This document shows, piece after piece, positions 34,273-43,332 of a stretch of 64,000 nt of DNA. The stretch is taken from the NCBI RefSeq assembly GCF_004322755.1, contig NZ_CP036401.1:5580001-5644000 (forward strand), written 5' to 3'. The position numbers and the translations under genes were made by a program. Origin of the DNA: Pseudoduganella albidiflava (lineage in GTDB: Bacteria; Pseudomonadota; Gammaproteobacteria; Burkholderiales; Burkholderiaceae_D). The stretch's first letter is position 1. Every line of letters begins with the position of its first letter. Under the pieces are notes generated by a model. It had not been told where the DNA came from. It ran no database searches and was given only the letters and a program-made list of their open reading frames with translations.

Positions 34273-34629
34273 ATGGAGCGCATTCCCATATTGAAGATGG
34301 GCGACCTGCTGCTGGTCACGATCCAGGTCGACATGCACGACCGCCTGGCGATGACGCTGCAGGACGACCTGACGTCGCGCATCGTCAAGGATCGCGCACG
34401 CGGCGTGCTGATCGACATCTCGGCGCTGGACATCGTCGATTCGTTCATCGGCAGGATGATCAGCAACACGGCGGCCATGGCGCGCATCCTCGATGCGCGC
34501 ACGGTGCTGGTCGGCATGCAGCCGGCGGTGGCGATCACGCTGGTCGAACTGGGCCTCACGCTGCACGGCGTGCGCACGGCACTGAACGTCGAAAAAGGCG
34601 TCCAGCTGCTCAAGCAGAGCGCGGACTAA
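34273..34629 (+). CDS. rsbS: RsbS-type STAS scaffold protein
   Basis: 118 residues, a single STAS domain. ILKMGDLLLVTIQVDMHDRLA at the N-terminus and LIDISALDIVDSFIGRMIS are diagnostic; Ser57 in DSFIGR corresponds to the phosphorylation site (Ser59 in Bacillus RsbS) used by RsbT. Builds the stressosome core with RsbR. 7 bp after rsbR. Confidence 0.93.
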   Translation: MERIPILKMGDLLLVTIQVDMHDRLAMTLQDDLTSRIVKDRARGVLIDISALDIVDSFIGRMISNTAAMARILDARTVLVGMQPAVAITLVELGLTLHGVRTALNVEKGVQLLKQSAD

Positions 34630-34644
34630 CCGGAAAGGCGATCC

Positions 34645-35061
34645 TTGAGCAATATTGACGTCGACGCTGTGGTGCTGCCGGTCCGGTCCGACGAGGACGT
34701 GGTGCGGCTGCGGCAGTCCGTGCGCGAACAGATGATCGCGGCCGGCTTTTCGCTGATCGACCAGACCAAGATGATCACGGCCGCCAGCGAACTGGCCCGC
34801 AATACGCTGCGCTATGGCGGCGGCGGCGAAGCGCACATGCAGAAGCTGCTGAACGGCGCCCGCAAGGGCGTCGGCCTCACCTTCATCGACCACGGTCCCG
34901 GCATCCCCGACATTCCCAGGGCGCTGACCGATGGCTATACCACCGGCGGCGGCATGGGCCTCGGCCTGTCCGGCGCCAAGCGCCTGGCCGACGAATTCGA
35001 ACTCGAATCGGCACCCGGCCAGGGCACCACCGTCAGAATCTGCAAATGGAAACCATACTAG
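34645..35061 (+). CDS. rsbT: RsbT-type anti-sigma serine kinase
   Basis: 138 residues from a TTG start with GGAAAGG upstream. GHKL ATPase of the RsbW/RsbT group: KMITAASELARNTLRYGGGG (N box), FIDHGPGIPDI (G1) and YTTGGGMGLGLSGAKRLADEF (G2). Phosphorylates RsbS/RsbR on stress and is then released to act on a partner. In Bacillus the partner is RsbU; here the next genes are the probable targets. Confidence 0.92.
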   Translation: MSNIDVDAVVLPVRSDEDVVRLRQSVREQMIAAGFSLIDQTKMITAASELARNTLRYGGGGEAHMQKLLNGARKGVGLTFIDHGPGIPDIPRALTDGYTTGGGMGLGLSGAKRLADEFELESAPGQGTTVRICKWKPY

Positions 35062-36104
35062 CCGCCGAACACCGGCAGCGCTGCCATGCCGTCTCGGACA
35101 GCAGCCAGGTCGCGGCGGTGCGCCGCGCCGCCGTCGAACTGTGCACGCGGCTCGGCTTCGACGACACCGCGGCCGGCGAGGTGGCGATCGCCGTCACCGA
35201 GGCGGCCACCAACATCCTGAAGCACGCCGGCCACGGCGAGATCCTGCTGCGCCCATTGTTCCAGCGCGGCGTGCACGGCCTGGAAATCCTCGCGCTCGAC
35301 AGCGGCGGCGGCATCGCCAACGTGGCCGCCAGCATGGCGGACGGCCGCTCCACCGCCGGCAGCTACGGCGTGGGCCTGGGTGCCATGCAGCGCCTGGCGG
35401 CGGAGTTCGACATCTACAGCGCGCCAGGCCGCGGCACCGCCATCATGATGGCCATGTGGCCGCGCGGTTTCACCGATGTGACGCCGGCCGAGGCGGCCCG
35501 CACGGCACCCGCGCTGCATTGGGGCGCCGTGTGCCTGCCGATGCATGGCGAGGACCTGTCCGGCGACAGCTGGGCACTGGCGCACGATGCCACCTCGGCC
35601 ACGGTGATGGTGGCCGATGGCCTGGGACACGGCCCGCTGGCGGCCCAGGCTTCGGAGCTGGCCGCCACCACCATCGCCGGGGAGCCCGCCCTGCCCGCCG
35701 GCACGCTGCTGCAGGACATGCACGGGGCGCTGCGCCCTACCCGCGGCGCCGCCGCGGCCGTAGCCCGCATCGACATGCTGGGCGAGACCATCACGTTTGC
35801 CGGCGTGGGCAACATCGCCGCCCACCTGATCGCCGGCGACGACCGGCGCCAGCTGGTGTCGCACAACGGCATCGTGGGCAGCAACATGCGCAAGGTGCAG
35901 GAATTCGACGCGCCATGGACCGAATCGGCACTGCTGGTGCTGCATTCGGACGGCATCAACTCGCGCTGGCGCCTGGAAGACTATCCGGGCCTAGTCGCCT
36001 GCCATCCCGCCCTCGTGGCCGGGGTGCTGTACCGCGACTTCGGCCGCGGCCGGGATGACGTGACGGTGCTGGTGCTGCGCGATCACCAGGGGTGGCGGCC
36101 ATGA
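35046..36104 (+). CDS. Fusion of an RsbT/W-like GHKL domain and an RsbX/SpoIIE-type PP2C phosphatase
   Basis: 352 residues, overlapping the rsbT end by 16 bp. Residues 10-140 are a GHKL domain (VAIAVTEAATNILKHAGHGEI, LALDSGGGIANVA, TAGSYGVGLGAMQRL). Residues 155-350 are a PP2C phosphatase: SATVMVADGLGHGPLAAQASELA with the metal-binding Asp/Gly box, ITFAGVGNIAAHLI, LLVLHSDGINSRW and GRDDVTVLVLRD. RsbX-like phosphatases reset phosphorylated RsbS/RsbR. Fusion with an ATPase domain is the common arrangement in Proteobacteria with stressosomes. Confidence 0.88.
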   Translation: METILAAEHRQRCHAVSDSSQVAAVRRAAVELCTRLGFDDTAAGEVAIAVTEAATNILKHAGHGEILLRPLFQRGVHGLEILALDSGGGIANVAASMADGRSTAGSYGVGLGAMQRLAAEFDIYSAPGRGTAIMMAMWPRGFTDVTPAEAARTAPALHWGAVCLPMHGEDLSGDSWALAHDATSATVMVADGLGHGPLAAQASELAATTIAGEPALPAGTLLQDMHGALRPTRGAAAAVARIDMLGETITFAGVGNIAAHLIAGDDRRQLVSHNGIVGSNMRKVQEFDAPWTESALLVLHSDGINSRWRLEDYPGLVACHPALVAGVLYRDFGRGRDDVTVLVLRDHQGWRP

Positions 36105-36144
36105 GCCGGCGGTTCGCCACCGCCCCCCTCGCACAGGCGCGGCC

Positions 36145-37914
36145 ATGAGCGTGCGCATCCTCGCCATGCGCATCGAGCAGGAGCTCGACGTGGTCGCCTC
36201 GCGCCAGCGCGCGCGCCAGATCGCCGCGCTGTGCGGCTTCAACGCGCAGGACCAGGCACGCATCGCCACCGCCGTGTCGGAACTGGCGCGCAATGTGTAC
36301 AGCTATGCCGGCAGCGGCCGCGTGGAGTTCGCCGTCGAGGGCACCACGTCGCCGCAGCTGCTGGTGATCCGCATCGAAGACAAGGGCCCCGGCATCGCGC
36401 ACCTGGACCTGGTGCTGTCCGGCCGCTACCAGTCGCGCACCGGCATGGGCATGGGTATCGTCGGCGCGCGCCGCCTGATGGACCAGTTCGACATCCAGAC
36501 CTCGACCGATGCCGCGGCGGGTACCGGCACCACCGTCACGCTGAAGAAGCTGCTCCCGCACGATGCGCCGCTGCTGACGGCGGCCAGCGTGGGCGAGATG
36601 AGCGCGCAGTTCGCGGCGCTGGCGCCGGACGTCTCGGTGGCCGAGGTGCAGCAGCAGAACAAGGAGCTGCTGGCCACGCTGGCGGAGCTTAAGTCCCGCC
36701 AGGATGAACTGATGCAGCTGACCCGCGAGCTGGAGGACACCAACCGCGGCGTGGTCGCGCTGTACGCGGAGCTCGACGAGAAGGCCGACCACCTGCGCCG
36801 CGCCGACGAGATGAAGACCCGCTTCCTGTCGAACATGAGCCACGAGTTCAGGACGCCGCTGTCGTCGATCCGCGCGCTGACCCGGCTGCTGCTGGAACGG
36901 GTCGACGGCGAGCTGACGCCGGAACAGGAAAAACAGGTGCGCTTCATCCTGAAGGGGGCCGAGTCGCTGACCGAACTGGTGGACGACCTGCTCGACCTGG
37001 CCAAGATCGAGGCCGGCAAGATCGACGTGCGCGCCGCGCCGTTCGAGGTCACCGACATGTTCTCGGCGCTGCGCGGCATGCTGCGCCCGCTGCTGGTGTC
37101 TTCGACCGTCGAACTGCTGTTCGACGAGCCGGAAGGGCCGATCACGATGATGACGGACGAAGCGAAGCTGTCGCAAATCCTGCGCAACTTCATCTCGAAC
37201 GCACTGAAGTTCACCGAATCCGGCCACGTGCGCGTGTCGGCCACGCTGCTGCCGAAAGGCGAAGCGGTGCGCTTCGACGTGGCCGATACGGGCATCGGCA
37301 TCGCCCCCGAGCACCAGCAGCTCATCTTCGAGGAATTCTCGCAGGTGGAAAACCGCCTGCAGCAGCGCGTCAAGGGCACCGGCCTGGGCCTGCCCCTATG
37401 CCGCAAGCTGGCAAGCCTGCTGGGCGGCTCGGTATCGCTGAAAAGCGCGCCGGGTGCCGGCTCCACGTTTTCCGCCGTGATCCCGCTGCTGCATGACGAG
37501 ATGCCGGAGCCGCACGTGTTCCGCCCGGATGCGCCGGATGCCGCCGGCATCCCGGTACTGGTGGTGGAAGACGACCGTTCGTCCCAGCTGCTGTATCGCA
37601 GCTATTTCCGCAACTCGCCGTACCGCGCAATCCCCGTGCGCAGCGTGTGGGAAGCGGAACAGGCCTGGACCGTGGAGCAGCCGGCCGCCATCATCCTCGA
37701 CCTTTACCTGAACGGCGGCGACAGCTGGCACTGGCTCGCCCGCATCAAGGGCGACGAACGCCGCAAGCAGGTGCCGGTGATCATCGCCTCCGAAGTGGCC
37801 GACCGCCAGAAGGCGTTTTCACTGGGTGCGGACGCCTATTTCAGCAAGCCCGTCGCACGCGACGAACTGCTGGCGCAGTTGCACGCCCTGTGCCACCAAG
37901 AGAGACCATCATGA
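36145..37914 (+). CDS. Hybrid histidine kinase with RsbT-like N-terminal domain and receiver
   Basis: 589 residues. Residues 1-135 are an RsbT-like GHKL domain (IATAVSELARNVYSYAGSGRVEF, DKGPGIAHLD, GMGMGIVGARRLMDQF). A coiled coil follows (VAEVQQQNKELLATLAELKS, about 170-225), then HisKA with His233 in NMSHEFRTPLSSI, HATPase_c (about 330-455: NALKFTESGHV, DTGIGIAPEHQQLIFEEFSQVE, GTGLGLPLCRKL) and a receiver with Asp519 in IILDLYLNGG. No membrane segment: a cytosolic kinase, probably triggered by the stressosome. Stop overlaps the next start. Confidence 0.9.
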   Translation: MSVRILAMRIEQELDVVASRQRARQIAALCGFNAQDQARIATAVSELARNVYSYAGSGRVEFAVEGTTSPQLLVIRIEDKGPGIAHLDLVLSGRYQSRTGMGMGIVGARRLMDQFDIQTSTDAAAGTGTTVTLKKLLPHDAPLLTAASVGEMSAQFAALAPDVSVAEVQQQNKELLATLAELKSRQDELMQLTRELEDTNRGVVALYAELDEKADHLRRADEMKTRFLSNMSHEFRTPLSSIRALTRLLLERVDGELTPEQEKQVRFILKGAESLTELVDDLLDLAKIEAGKIDVRAAPFEVTDMFSALRGMLRPLLVSSTVELLFDEPEGPITMMTDEAKLSQILRNFISNALKFTESGHVRVSATLLPKGEAVRFDVADTGIGIAPEHQQLIFEEFSQVENRLQQRVKGTGLGLPLCRKLASLLGGSVSLKSAPGAGSTFSAVIPLLHDEMPEPHVFRPDAPDAAGIPVLVVEDDRSSQLLYRSYFRNSPYRAIPVRSVWEAEQAWTVEQPAAIILDLYLNGGDSWHWLARIKGDERRKQVPVIIASEVADRQKAFSLGADAYFSKPVARDELLAQLHALCHQERPS

Positions 37915-39443
37915 AGGCACTCCCCATCGATCCCGTGATCCTGAACGTCGACGATACCGACGCCGCGCGCTATGCGAAGACGCGCATCCTGCAACGCGCC
38001 GGCTTCCGCGTGCTGGAAGCGGGCAGCGGCACGGAAGCGCTGCGCATGGCCCACGAGGTCGCGCCCGACCTGGTGCTGCTCGATACCAAGCTGCCCGACA
38101 TCAACGGCTTCGAGGTGTGCCGCCAGCTGAAGCAGGACCCCTTGACGGCGATGGTGCTGGTGCTGCAGACCTCGGCCTCCTACCTGTCGTCGCCGGACAA
38201 GGTGCGCGCGCTCGACAGCGGCGCCGACAACTACCTGTTCGAACCGATCGAACCCGAAGAACTGGTCGCCAACGTGCGCGCCTTGCTGCGGCTGGGCCGC
38301 GTGGAACGCGAGCTGCGCGACATGGACCGCCGCAAGGATGAATTCCTGGCGATCCTGGCCCACGAGCTGCGCAACCCGCTGGGACCGATCCGCAACGCCG
38401 TCGAACTGCTGCGCAGCCTCGACCCGCATTCCTCGCCGGCGCAGGAGAACGCGCGCCGCGTGATCCTGCGCCAGACCGACCACATGGTGCGCCTGGTGGA
38501 CGACCTGCTGGACGTTTCGCGCATCTCGCAGGGCAAGATCGCGCTGCGCCGCGCCGAGGTGGAACTGTGCGGGCTGCTGAAAGCCGCCGCCGAAACGGCC
38601 GAACCGAACATCGCCGTGCGCCAGCACGTGCTCACCGTGAAGCTGCCGGACCACGATATCTGGGTCGATGGCGACAGCGTGCGCCTGACGCAGGTGGTGG
38701 GCAACCTGCTGAACAACGCCGCCAAGTTCACCGCGCCCGGCGGCCACATCACACTGGCGGCCTGCCTGGAAGGCGGCGAGGCGGTGATCCGCGTGACGGA
38801 CAACGGCATCGGCATTTCGCCCGAACAGGCCGAAACGATCTTCGACCTGTTCGCGCAGGCCGGCCATTCGCCGGACCGGGTGCAGGACGGGCTGGGCATC
38901 GGCCTGTCGCTGGTGCGCACGCTGGTCAACCTGCATGGCGGCAGCGTGAATGTGCACAGCGGTGGCGAGGGCCATGGCAGCACGTTCGAAGTGCGCCTGC
39001 CCACGCAGGCCCGCACGCCGCCGGCGGACGACACCGATTGCCTGCCCGATGCGGCACCGGCGCGGCCGGCCGACGTGCACCGCATCCTGGTGGTGGACGA
39101 CAATGTCGATTCGGCCGAGATCGTGGCGGCACTGCTGCAGTTCGCCGGCCACGAAGTGCACATGGCGCACGACGGCGCCAGCGCGATCGAGGCGGCGCTG
39201 CGCCTGCGGCCGGACGTGGTATTCCTCGACATCGGCCTGCCCGACATGAGCGGCGTGGACGTGGCGGCGGCATTGCGCGGCTACCCCGAGCTGGAAAAAA
39301 CCGCGCTGATCGCGCTGACCGGCTATGGCCAGGAAAAGGACCGGATGGGCGCGATGGCGGCCGGCTTCAACCACCACCTGACGAAACCCGTCAACATGGA
39401 AACGCTGAACGAGACGGTGCGCACGTTCATGAAGAAGACGTAA
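37911..39443 (+). CDS. Double-receiver hybrid histidine kinase (REC-HisKA-HATPase-REC)
   Basis: 510 residues; ATG overlaps the preceding TGA (ATGA). N-terminal receiver with Asp58 in LVLLDTKLPDINGF; HisKA with His151 in ILAHELRNPLGPI; HATPase_c with NLLNNAAKFTAPGGHI, DNGIGISPEQAETIFDLF and GLGIGLSLVRTLV; C-terminal receiver with Asp440 in VVFLDIGLPDMSG. No input domain other than the first receiver, so it probably takes phosphate from the preceding kinase. No DNA-binding output is encoded in the operon. Confidence 0.9.
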   Translation: MKALPIDPVILNVDDTDAARYAKTRILQRAGFRVLEAGSGTEALRMAHEVAPDLVLLDTKLPDINGFEVCRQLKQDPLTAMVLVLQTSASYLSSPDKVRALDSGADNYLFEPIEPEELVANVRALLRLGRVERELRDMDRRKDEFLAILAHELRNPLGPIRNAVELLRSLDPHSSPAQENARRVILRQTDHMVRLVDDLLDVSRISQGKIALRRAEVELCGLLKAAAETAEPNIAVRQHVLTVKLPDHDIWVDGDSVRLTQVVGNLLNNAAKFTAPGGHITLAACLEGGEAVIRVTDNGIGISPEQAETIFDLFAQAGHSPDRVQDGLGIGLSLVRTLVNLHGGSVNVHSGGEGHGSTFEVRLPTQARTPPADDTDCLPDAAPARPADVHRILVVDDNVDSAEIVAALLQFAGHEVHMAHDGASAIEAALRLRPDVVFLDIGLPDMSGVDVAAALRGYPELEKTALIALTGYGQEKDRMGAMAAGFNHHLTKPVNMETLNETVRTFMKKT

Positions 39444-39530
39444 AGAGCGGCGGGCTGGGAAACCCGAGAACGCCGCGCTTGCAACAAGAATTGGCAGCAC
39501 CGCACCCAAATCCACAGCAAGCGCTCGATG

Positions 39531-40874
39531 TCACCTTGCCGTGACATGGAGCGCTATCTCCACTCGCGAATTGGCTTCCATACAGCGATCTCTGATTTCT
39601 AGTGCAACGTTATCGCAGTTCCATTTAAGACGATTTTTCCTACCCTGCACGACTTCCAGATCGACTTTGGACAACCCAAACGTATCGATCAACTGCTTTC
39701 GAAGACCTTGGGCCTGGGTCGCACGCAATACGGGATCCAGATCGTTGTTCGTACCATATAGCGTAAGCGTAATACCAGCGCCTTCCGCAGCGTTCTCAAG
39801 AAATGCGGCCTTTTGCTTCAAGGTCGCGCCAACGGTGGGCTTGATGTCCTTCCCATCGAACAGATCGGCGTCCCATATCTCTGCGCATGCGCTTCCGTCG
39901 CGTCGTGCATGCACCAGCTTAAAATCGCTGTTCGGGATTTCTACCCTCATGCCGCCCGGGAGCTCCGGTTGCCCCATCGGCACGGCCGGGTATCGCAACA
40001 ACGCTTGGCTGCCGAACTTATGCCAGATGACGTCGACACGACGCACCAGGTATTCTCCGGCCACGATAGGCTCGCAATCATTTACGGCCCTGCCCGCCGA
40101 CATCGATTGAGCGATCAGAAAATCGAAATCCTCCTTTTTCATTCGCACATCGACTCGATCCTTTCGGTAGCCAAACAGCTTCATCGAAAGATCCTGCAAA
40201 TCCGGGAATGCGATGAGAGTCAGAGAACCAGTGATGAATGAAACAGCGAACAACTGGCGGCGCCGGTAGGGCAAGCGCTGGTACCAGCGATCAATCGGAT
40301 TATCCGGCACCCTCCTGGGATACCTCGAGTAGACCTCTACCAGCTTCCCAAAGATCAAAATGCAGGGGAAGACCCCAAAAGCGAGGAACATGAAACCAAA
40401 CTGAATGGCGAGTAGCAGTGGAACCGCCGTCGCGGCAACAATGATGATTGCATCGATTACGATGCCAGCCACGAGATAAAAATTGTTCCCTTTCTTCCAA
40501 TCGAGCGCGATCGTGCCACCCGGCTGCTCAGGATTTGCCCTTCGGCCTCTAGTGAACAGCCGCCATCCTTCGACCACAGCACGAAGCAGCGGGTAACAGC
40601 CAATCGCGCCAAAGGCAGCAAAGATCGTCAGCGTCACGAAAAACGCAAATGTCAGCAAGCTGAGTGCCAAAGCATCGGATGCGGAAATTCCCCCAGGATT
40701 GAAACTGTTCCTCAGGAAGTACGTACACATCAGCAAGCCACCGAACGTCAAGGTCACCAGATAAGCAAAGCCGAGTGCCTTGCTCCAGAATTCGATGCTT
40801 GGGGCTGCGCGATGGATGCCGGGTGTCGTCGGGAGTGTCTCAGGCAAGTCTTGCCGATTATTCTGATCTCTCAT
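39531..40874 (-). CDS. Membrane protein with weak OmpA-like C-terminus, compositionally atypical
   Basis: About 447 residues from ATG 40874, with no clear ribosome site. Two hydrophobic pairs are visible: about 30-90 (LGFAYLVTLTFGGLLMCTYF, ALSLLTFAFFVTLTIFAAFG) and 130-180 (YLVAGIVIDAIIIVAATAVP). A soluble C-terminal half ends in LTLYGTNNDLDPVLRATQAQ, LRKQLIDTFGLSKVDLEV and CMEANSRVEIAL, which weakly recalls OmpA-family peptidoglycan-binding domains. GC content and codon use are clearly lower than neighbours, suggesting acquisition. Function unknown. Confidence 0.6.
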   Translation of the reverse strand: MRDQNNRQDLPETLPTTPGIHRAAPSIEFWSKALGFAYLVTLTFGGLLMCTYFLRNSFNPGGISASDALALSLLTFAFFVTLTIFAAFGAIGCYPLLRAVVEGWRLFTRGRRANPEQPGGTIALDWKKGNNFYLVAGIVIDAIIIVAATAVPLLLAIQFGFMFLAFGVFPCILIFGKLVEVYSRYPRRVPDNPIDRWYQRLPYRRRQLFAVSFITGSLTLIAFPDLQDLSMKLFGYRKDRVDVRMKKEDFDFLIAQSMSAGRAVNDCEPIVAGEYLVRRVDVIWHKFGSQALLRYPAVPMGQPELPGGMRVEIPNSDFKLVHARRDGSACAEIWDADLFDGKDIKPTVGATLKQKAAFLENAAEGAGITLTLYGTNNDLDPVLRATQAQGLRKQLIDTFGLSKVDLEVVQGRKNRLKWNCDNVALEIRDRCMEANSRVEIALHVTAR

Positions 40875-40965
40875 GATGGCAATCAAAAAAAGAATCAGGC
40901 TAACCTAGCATCGCAAGGCCCTTTTGATACGGCTCAAAGGTACTTCAGGAATGCTTCAGGCCGAT

Positions 40966-42195
40966 TCAATCGCCCTGATCAATGGCGTTTGCTGCAAACC
41001 ACGCGGCCACTTCCGCCCGCTCCCCTTCCGTCATGTTCGTCAGGTTCCCGATCGGCATCGCCTTCAGTTCCACCGCCTGCTTGTGGATCGCCAGCGCCTG
41101 CTGCCGCACCTGCTCCGGCGTATCGAACACGATGCCGGCCGGTGCGGTGGCGAAGCCGGGCTGGGTGGGGCGCGCCGCGTGGCACGACACGCAGCGCTGG
41201 TCGACGATGGACTTGATGCGGGCGAACTGCGCGGCCGGATCGGCTGTCCGCGACACGGCGGCGGGCTTCGGAGGTGCGATCATCACGGCGACGAACAGCA
41301 GCAGCGCGATGCCGATGGCGGGGTAGCGCCAGGCCACGCGCCCCTTGTGCCGCAGGTTGAAGAAGTGGCGGATGAACACGCCGGCGGCCATGACCAGCGC
41401 CAGCACCAGCCACGCGTGCTCGTGCCGGTACGTCATCGCATAGTGGTTGCTGATCATGATGAACAGCACCGGCAGCGTGAAGTAGTTATTGTGCACGCTG
41501 CGCTGCTTGGCGCGGATGCCGTGCACCGGATCCGGCCGGCCTCCGGCGCGCATCGCTTCCACCATCCGGCGCTGGCCCGGAATGATCAGCATCGCCACGT
41601 TGGCCACCATGATGGTGCCGATCATCGCGCCCACGTGCAGGTAGGCGGCGCGGCCGGACAGCAGGTGCGTAAGCGCATACGCGGCACCGGTCAGCAGCGC
41701 GAACACCACGATGCCGAACCACAGGTCGTGCTTGCCCAGCGGGGAGCGGCACAACAGGTCGTAGACGATCCAGCCCGCCACCAGCGAGCCGAGGCCGATG
41801 CCCACCGATTGCCATGCGGTGAGATCGGCCACCGTCCGGTCGATCATCATGGCCTGCGCATTGAAGTAGTACGCGACCGTCAGCAGCGCGAAGCCGGACA
41901 GCCACGTGGAATAGGCTTCCCATTTGAACCAGTGCAGTTCCTCCGGCAGCTCGGCCGGCGCGACCAGGTATTTTTGCGGGTTGTAGAAGCCGCCGCCGTG
42001 TACGGCCCACAGCTCGCCCATCACGCCCTTCTTCGCCAGCTCGGAACCGGGTGCCGGCGGCCGGATCGAGTTATCCAGCCAGACAAAGTAGAACGAGGCG
42101 CCGATCCACGCGATGCCGGTAATGACGTGCAGCCAGCGCAAGAGCATGTTCAGCCACTCGAGGCCGTAGGGGAAAAGGTAGCTGATGGCTTCCAT
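40966..42195 (-). CDS. puuD: Urate oxidase PuuD (membrane-bound, cytochrome c-fused)
   Basis: 409 residues. N-terminal DUF989-type membrane domain (LNMLLRWLHVITGIAWIGASFYFVWLDNSI, HGGGFYNPQKYLVAP, GAMIGTIMVANVAMLIIPGQRRMV) with about eight helices. The C-terminal cytochrome c domain has the haem motif RCVSCH and a distal Met in LKAMPIGNLTNMTE. PuuD oxidises urate to 5-hydroxyisourate and passes electrons to the respiratory chain. Divergent from a LysR gene. Other purine genes are not in the window. Confidence 0.9.
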   Translation of the reverse strand: MEAISYLFPYGLEWLNMLLRWLHVITGIAWIGASFYFVWLDNSIRPPAPGSELAKKGVMGELWAVHGGGFYNPQKYLVAPAELPEELHWFKWEAYSTWLSGFALLTVAYYFNAQAMMIDRTVADLTAWQSVGIGLGSLVAGWIVYDLLCRSPLGKHDLWFGIVVFALLTGAAYALTHLLSGRAAYLHVGAMIGTIMVANVAMLIIPGQRRMVEAMRAGGRPDPVHGIRAKQRSVHNNYFTLPVLFIMISNHYAMTYRHEHAWLVLALVMAAGVFIRHFFNLRHKGRVAWRYPAIGIALLLFVAVMIAPPKPAAVSRTADPAAQFARIKSIVDQRCVSCHAARPTQPGFATAPAGIVFDTPEQVRQQALAIHKQAVELKAMPIGNLTNMTEGERAEVAAWFAANAIDQGD

Positions 42196-42323
42196 GGGGT
42201 CCTTGGCAAATAAGTGTGGCCTGCTGGCATCTATTTACAGTCGATACAAGGATTGTGGTGCACCCGGCATGAAAGTTCACGTATATTTGACATATCCGTA
42301 TCCGTATAGACACAGCCCTCGCC

Positions 42324-43265
42324 ATGTCCGCCCTGCCGCAGCATCTCGACATCCACCTGATCCGCATCCTGTACCTGCTGCTGGTGGAAAAGAACGTTTC
42401 GCGCGTGGCGTTGAAGCTGAACCAGCCGCAGCCGTCTATTTCCGCATCGCTGCGCAAGCTGCGCGAGCTGACCGGCGATCCGCTGCTGGTGCGCGGCGCA
42501 CGCGGCATGGTGCCCACCCAGCATGGCGAAAGCCTGCTCAAGCCGGCCAAGCGCATCCTCGACGAAACCGAGAACCTGTTCGTCAAGAAGACGCCCTTCG
42601 CGCCGCAGGAAGAAGCGCGCACCTTCAACATCGCCGCGCCCGATTACCTGGACAGCCAGTTCCTGCCGAGCGTGGTGGCGCTGCTGCGGCGCGGCTCGCC
42701 GAAGAGCCGCGTCATCATCCACAGCCTGGGCCCCGGTGTCGACTATGTGCGCCTGCTGTCCGACGGCGACATGGACCTGGTGATCGCGAACTGGGACGAG
42801 CCGCCCCAGCACCTGCACATCTCGAAACTGTTCGAGGACCCGATCGTGTGCGCGATGCACGCCACCAGCCCGTACGCCAAGCGCACCGCCGAGGATGCGA
42901 TGACGCTGCACGAATACCTGACGCTGCCGCACGTGGCGCCGTCGCAGATGGTGCAGGGCTCGGTCGGCGTGATCGACGCCTTCCTCGAACGCCAGGGCCT
43001 GCAGCGCAACGTGGCGGTGGAATCGGCTTACTTCGGCCTGATCCCCTACATGCTGATGCAGTCGGACCTGGTGCTCACGACCGGCCGCCAGTTCGTGCAG
43101 TTCTATGAAAAGACCCTGCCGCTGAAGATCTTCACGATCCCCGTGAAATTCCCGCCGATGCGCTTCTACCAGCTGTGGCACGAACGGGTGCACCAGTCGC
43201 CCGAGCACAAGTGGCTGCGCGACCAGGTGACCGCGGCGGCCAAGGCGCTGGTGAAGGGCCGCTAG
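42324..43265 (+). CDS. LysR-family regulator, divergent from puuD
   Basis: 313 residues. HTH: LDIHLIRILYLLLVEKNVSR then VALKLNQPQPSISASLRKLREL; effector domain from about residue 95. Divergent from puuD with 128 bp between, the classical LysR arrangement, so it is likely the urate/purine regulator. The intergenic ATATTTGACATATCCGTATC stretch could hold its operator. Confidence 0.88.
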   Translation: MSALPQHLDIHLIRILYLLLVEKNVSRVALKLNQPQPSISASLRKLRELTGDPLLVRGARGMVPTQHGESLLKPAKRILDETENLFVKKTPFAPQEEARTFNIAAPDYLDSQFLPSVVALLRRGSPKSRVIIHSLGPGVDYVRLLSDGDMDLVIANWDEPPQHLHISKLFEDPIVCAMHATSPYAKRTAEDAMTLHEYLTLPHVAPSQMVQGSVGVIDAFLERQGLQRNVAVESAYFGLIPYMLMQSDLVLTTGRQFVQFYEKTLPLKIFTIPVKFPPMRFYQLWHERVHQSPEHKWLRDQVTAAAKALVKGR

Positions 43266-43332
43266 AGAACTCTGCGCCTCCCCCGTTTCCACGTTCTGGC
43301 CGGCGAAGATACCAATGACAGAAGGAGCGAAC

